NCBI RefSeq assembly: GCF_036248255.1
Contig: NZ_CP109178.1
Span: forward strand, 5,828,001-5,892,000
Direction of reading: 5' to 3'
From: Streptomyces sp. NBC_01717
Lineage (GTDB): Bacteria > Actinomycetota > Actinomycetes > Streptomycetales > Streptomycetaceae
Length of the DNA stretch: 64,000 nucleotides
Shown here one piece after another: positions 62,320 through 64,000 of this stretch. The notes below the pieces were generated by a model. The model searched no databases. It was not told the origin of the DNA and saw only the letters and a program-made list of their open reading frames with translations. The translations under genes and the position numbers were made by a program. How positions within the stretch are numbered: the first letter of the stretch is position 1; each line of letters begins with the position of its first letter.

Positions 62320-63849
62320 TCAGCGCGCGAGTTCGCAGCGGGCGGCGGTCACCAGGACGCTGTTCCACAGCGCCACGTTGTCGGTGTGGACGGCCCGCAC
62401 CCGTTCCTTCTGGAAGATCTCGTTGACCATGAGGTAGAGCATGCTCTTCACCACCGGCGCGTCGTTCAGCCCACCGCGGCGACCGACGTTGAAGACCTGC
62501 CGGTACTCCTTGTTGAGCTTGACCTCCCGCTCCTCGCGGTCGAGTTCGAAGAACACGTCCGAGGGCAGGCTGTCCCAGCGGAACGTGATCGGGTCCTCGC
62601 CCTCCAGCTCCGGAAGTTCGTCACGCAGCTGACGCCTCAGCTTCGGGTCCAGGCCCTTGCCGGCCGGGAGGACGGCCTTGCGCTGCGGCTCGGTGGCGCG
62701 CCGGGCCGCCTCCCGGTACGTCGTCTCCGCCTCCTGGAGATAGGCGGCGAACGTCTGGCCCTTGTCGTCCGTGGCCTGTTCGAGGCCGCGGGCGAAGGCG
62801 GGGGTGACCGTCACGCCGTCCTTCTTCACCGTGAGGCTGAAGACGTCGTTCGGTTCGGTCGGCAGGTCGACGGCGATGCGGGCCAGCGCGAGGTGTCCCT
62901 CGGCGCTGCGGGTGCTGTTCCAGCCGCCTGCCTGGACGAGGCGGTCGTTGCGGTAGATGTAGAAGCCCTGGCGTTCGGCGAGCGGTCCGATGCCACGGAA
63001 GCTGACCAGCGGCGACTTCGGCGGCCAGATGTGAGCGGTGAGAGCCACTTCTCCGACACCCTCCACGGGTGCCGCGTACGTACGCGGGTAGCCGGGCCGG
63101 CCCGGTATGCGGTAGCCGAACGGGTCGATCGGCTCGACGCCGCGGTGGTCCAGCTCCTCTTTCGTCCGTACGTCCTCGACGACGATGTCGATGTTGAAGT
63201 CCTCGCGGGCGAGGAAGCGGTGCAGATACAGACCGAGGTGGGTCTCCAGCTTCTCGATCGCGTCATTGAGGAAGCGGTCGGCCTGCCCCGCCGTCACGGT
63301 GTCGAAGGCCCGCACCCGGTCCCAGCGGACGATCGTGCCGTGCCATTCGACGATTCCGTCGTAGCGGTCGACGAGGTCCTGGCAGTAGCGGGGATCGACG
63401 ACGTCGCACGTGAAGTCGGCCTGAGCGCGCGCCGTCAGCCAGCGGCGGCCGGTGGACGGGCTCTTCTTGGTGCGGCTGATGACGGTCAGCGAATCGGCGT
63501 GTGAGAGGGAGGCGGCCTTGAGACCCGCCCCGAAGTGACCGAGCGCGCTTGCCGCGTATCCCTCACGGCCGCCGACCGTCATCGCGGTGTCCAGGGCCTC
63601 GTCGTTCATGCCGCACCCGTCGTCGACGACAAGAAGGCCGGCAAGGCGGTCATCGTCCCGGAGGAAGCTGACGACGACGTTACGGGCGCCCGCGTCGATG
63701 GAGTTGTCGATGAGGTCGGCGATGGCGGCCTCGAAGCCGTACCCCTGGTGCGTCAGCGATTCGACGTAGCGGGCGGCGGGCGGCAGCCGCTTGCTGCCGG
63801 TCGTCGGGATCTCGTACTGCCAGTCGGCAGAAGGCTGATAAGGCGGCAT
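62320..63849 (-). CDS. GHKL (MutL/Hsp90-like) ATPase of the restriction operon
   Basis: This 509-residue ATPase opens the defence operon. The Bergerat fold is clear: DLIDNSIDAG (N box, Asn49), VVDDGCGM (G1) and GHFGAGLKAASLSHA (G2). The following S5-type domain carries FRGIGPLAERQGFYIYRN and LTVKKDGVTV. It belongs with the MutL-like/MORC-like ATPases described in restriction-modification systems. ATG 63849 follows GAGGAAG; ATG 63867 is a weaker alternative. It likely works with the Z1 protein. Confidence 0.93.
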   Translation of the reverse strand: MPPYQPSADWQYEIPTTGSKRLPPAARYVESLTHQGYGFEAAIADLIDNSIDAGARNVVVSFLRDDDRLAGLLVVDDGCGMNDEALDTAMTVGGREGYAASALGHFGAGLKAASLSHADSLTVISRTKKSPSTGRRWLTARAQADFTCDVVDPRYCQDLVDRYDGIVEWHGTIVRWDRVRAFDTVTAGQADRFLNDAIEKLETHLGLYLHRFLAREDFNIDIVVEDVRTKEELDHRGVEPIDPFGYRIPGRPGYPRTYAAPVEGVGEVALTAHIWPPKSPLVSFRGIGPLAERQGFYIYRNDRLVQAGGWNSTRSAEGHLALARIAVDLPTEPNDVFSLTVKKDGVTVTPAFARGLEQATDDKGQTFAAYLQEAETTYREAARRATEPQRKAVLPAGKGLDPKLRRQLRDELPELEGEDPITFRWDSLPSDVFFELDREEREVKLNKEYRQVFNVGRRGGLNDAPVVKSMLYLMVNEIFQKERVRAVHTDNVALWNSVLVTAARCELAR

Positions 63850-64000
63850 GAAGGCTTCCTCGCGCACACAGAGCTGAGACCTGCGTGGGGGAGGTGCGCC
63901 CTGAGATCAGTGGTGGGATGTGATGATATTGCAAAAGTGGGACATCGAGGGAAACTTCATGCAGAAAGAATGCCTCGTTCCGCTTACAAACGTCCAAGAG
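63850..64000 (-). promoter_or_regulatory. Probable promoter region of the defence operon
   Basis: This 151-bp stretch ahead of the ATPase gene includes the AT-rich piece GATGATATTGCAAAAG (63921-63936), unusual in this genome. It probably carries the operon promoter; exact boxes cannot be set. Confidence 0.4.

Noticed and set aside
62320..63849. True MutL mismatch-repair protein or chaperone HtpG
   Set aside because: Length, lack of MutL C-terminal motifs and context in an R-M operon point to the restriction-associated GHKL family.
63680..63997. 105-residue minus-strand frame at the right edge
   Set aside because: It overlaps the ATPase gene start in another frame and has no RBS or family.

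Overview
The window looks like a Streptomyces chromosome. Base composition is very GC-rich, third codon positions are mostly G or C, GTG and TTG starts occur behind strong GGAG-type ribosome binding sites, and actinobacterial families (DUF397/XRE pairs, DUF2017, DUF3618, DUF1707, a class A penicillin-binding protein) are common. The layout from about 3 to 21 kb matches, from memory, the S. coelicolor SCO2920-SCO2896 area. Its core (pncB, clpS, DUF2017, mec, cysO, cysM, MBL hydrolase, rph, rdgB) has the same order as M. tuberculosis Rv1330c-Rv1341.

Left part (0-31 kb), mostly conserved housekeeping. It begins with a secreted M6 metalloprotease, followed by the nicotinamide salvage pair (nicotinamidase and nicotinate phosphoribosyltransferase), then ClpS and DUF2017, then an amino-acid permease. 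Next is the Mec/CysO/CysM sulfur-carrier cysteine pathway with a Cys-containing leader peptide in front of cysO, then an MBL-fold hydrolase. Two PTS EIIC permeases and an EIIB (nagE2, nagE1, nagF) with DasR-type dre operators sit inside this block. After rph, a lipoprotein and rdgB come a tRNA-Leu(UAG), an HNH nuclease built of four repeated modules, a ProP-type transporter and Bcp. A GroES paralogue and an SMR exporter preceded by a guanidine-III riboswitch follow, then a class A PBP, a three-gene ABC-2 exporter, an SGNH hydrolase and a DUF445 protein.

Middle part (31-53 kb), more variable. It holds a drug-exporter/TetR pair behind a long inverted repeat, lipoproteins, a cupin, an SDR protein, NAD malic enzyme, FUSC and HPP membrane proteins, and a frame-split hypothetical gene. 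It also holds an HTH protein, a LuxR-type regulator divergent from an M4 metalloprotease with a propeller-like tail, a propeller-like lipoprotein, a CebR-box-controlled GH5 glycanase with Fn3 and CBM2 domains, and an XRE/DUF397/anti-sigma-type ATPase trio. Several gene-poor stretches of 350-650 bp lie here.

Right part (53.5-63.85 kb), a restriction and defence island. A McrA-like HNH nuclease and a C5-cytosine methyltransferase are divergent. Facing the methyltransferase is a minus-strand operon, in order of transcription: GHKL (MutL/Hsp90-like) ATPase, Z1-domain helicase, NaeI-type (type IIE) restriction endonuclease, PIN-like nuclease, an unrecognised 214-residue protein, and Vsr mismatch endonuclease. 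Restriction, modification and repair genes plus two large NTPases in one compact cluster make this the strongest candidate for an extended, little-described defence system. Several codons there are less GC-biased than in the rest of the window, which is consistent with horizontal acquisition.
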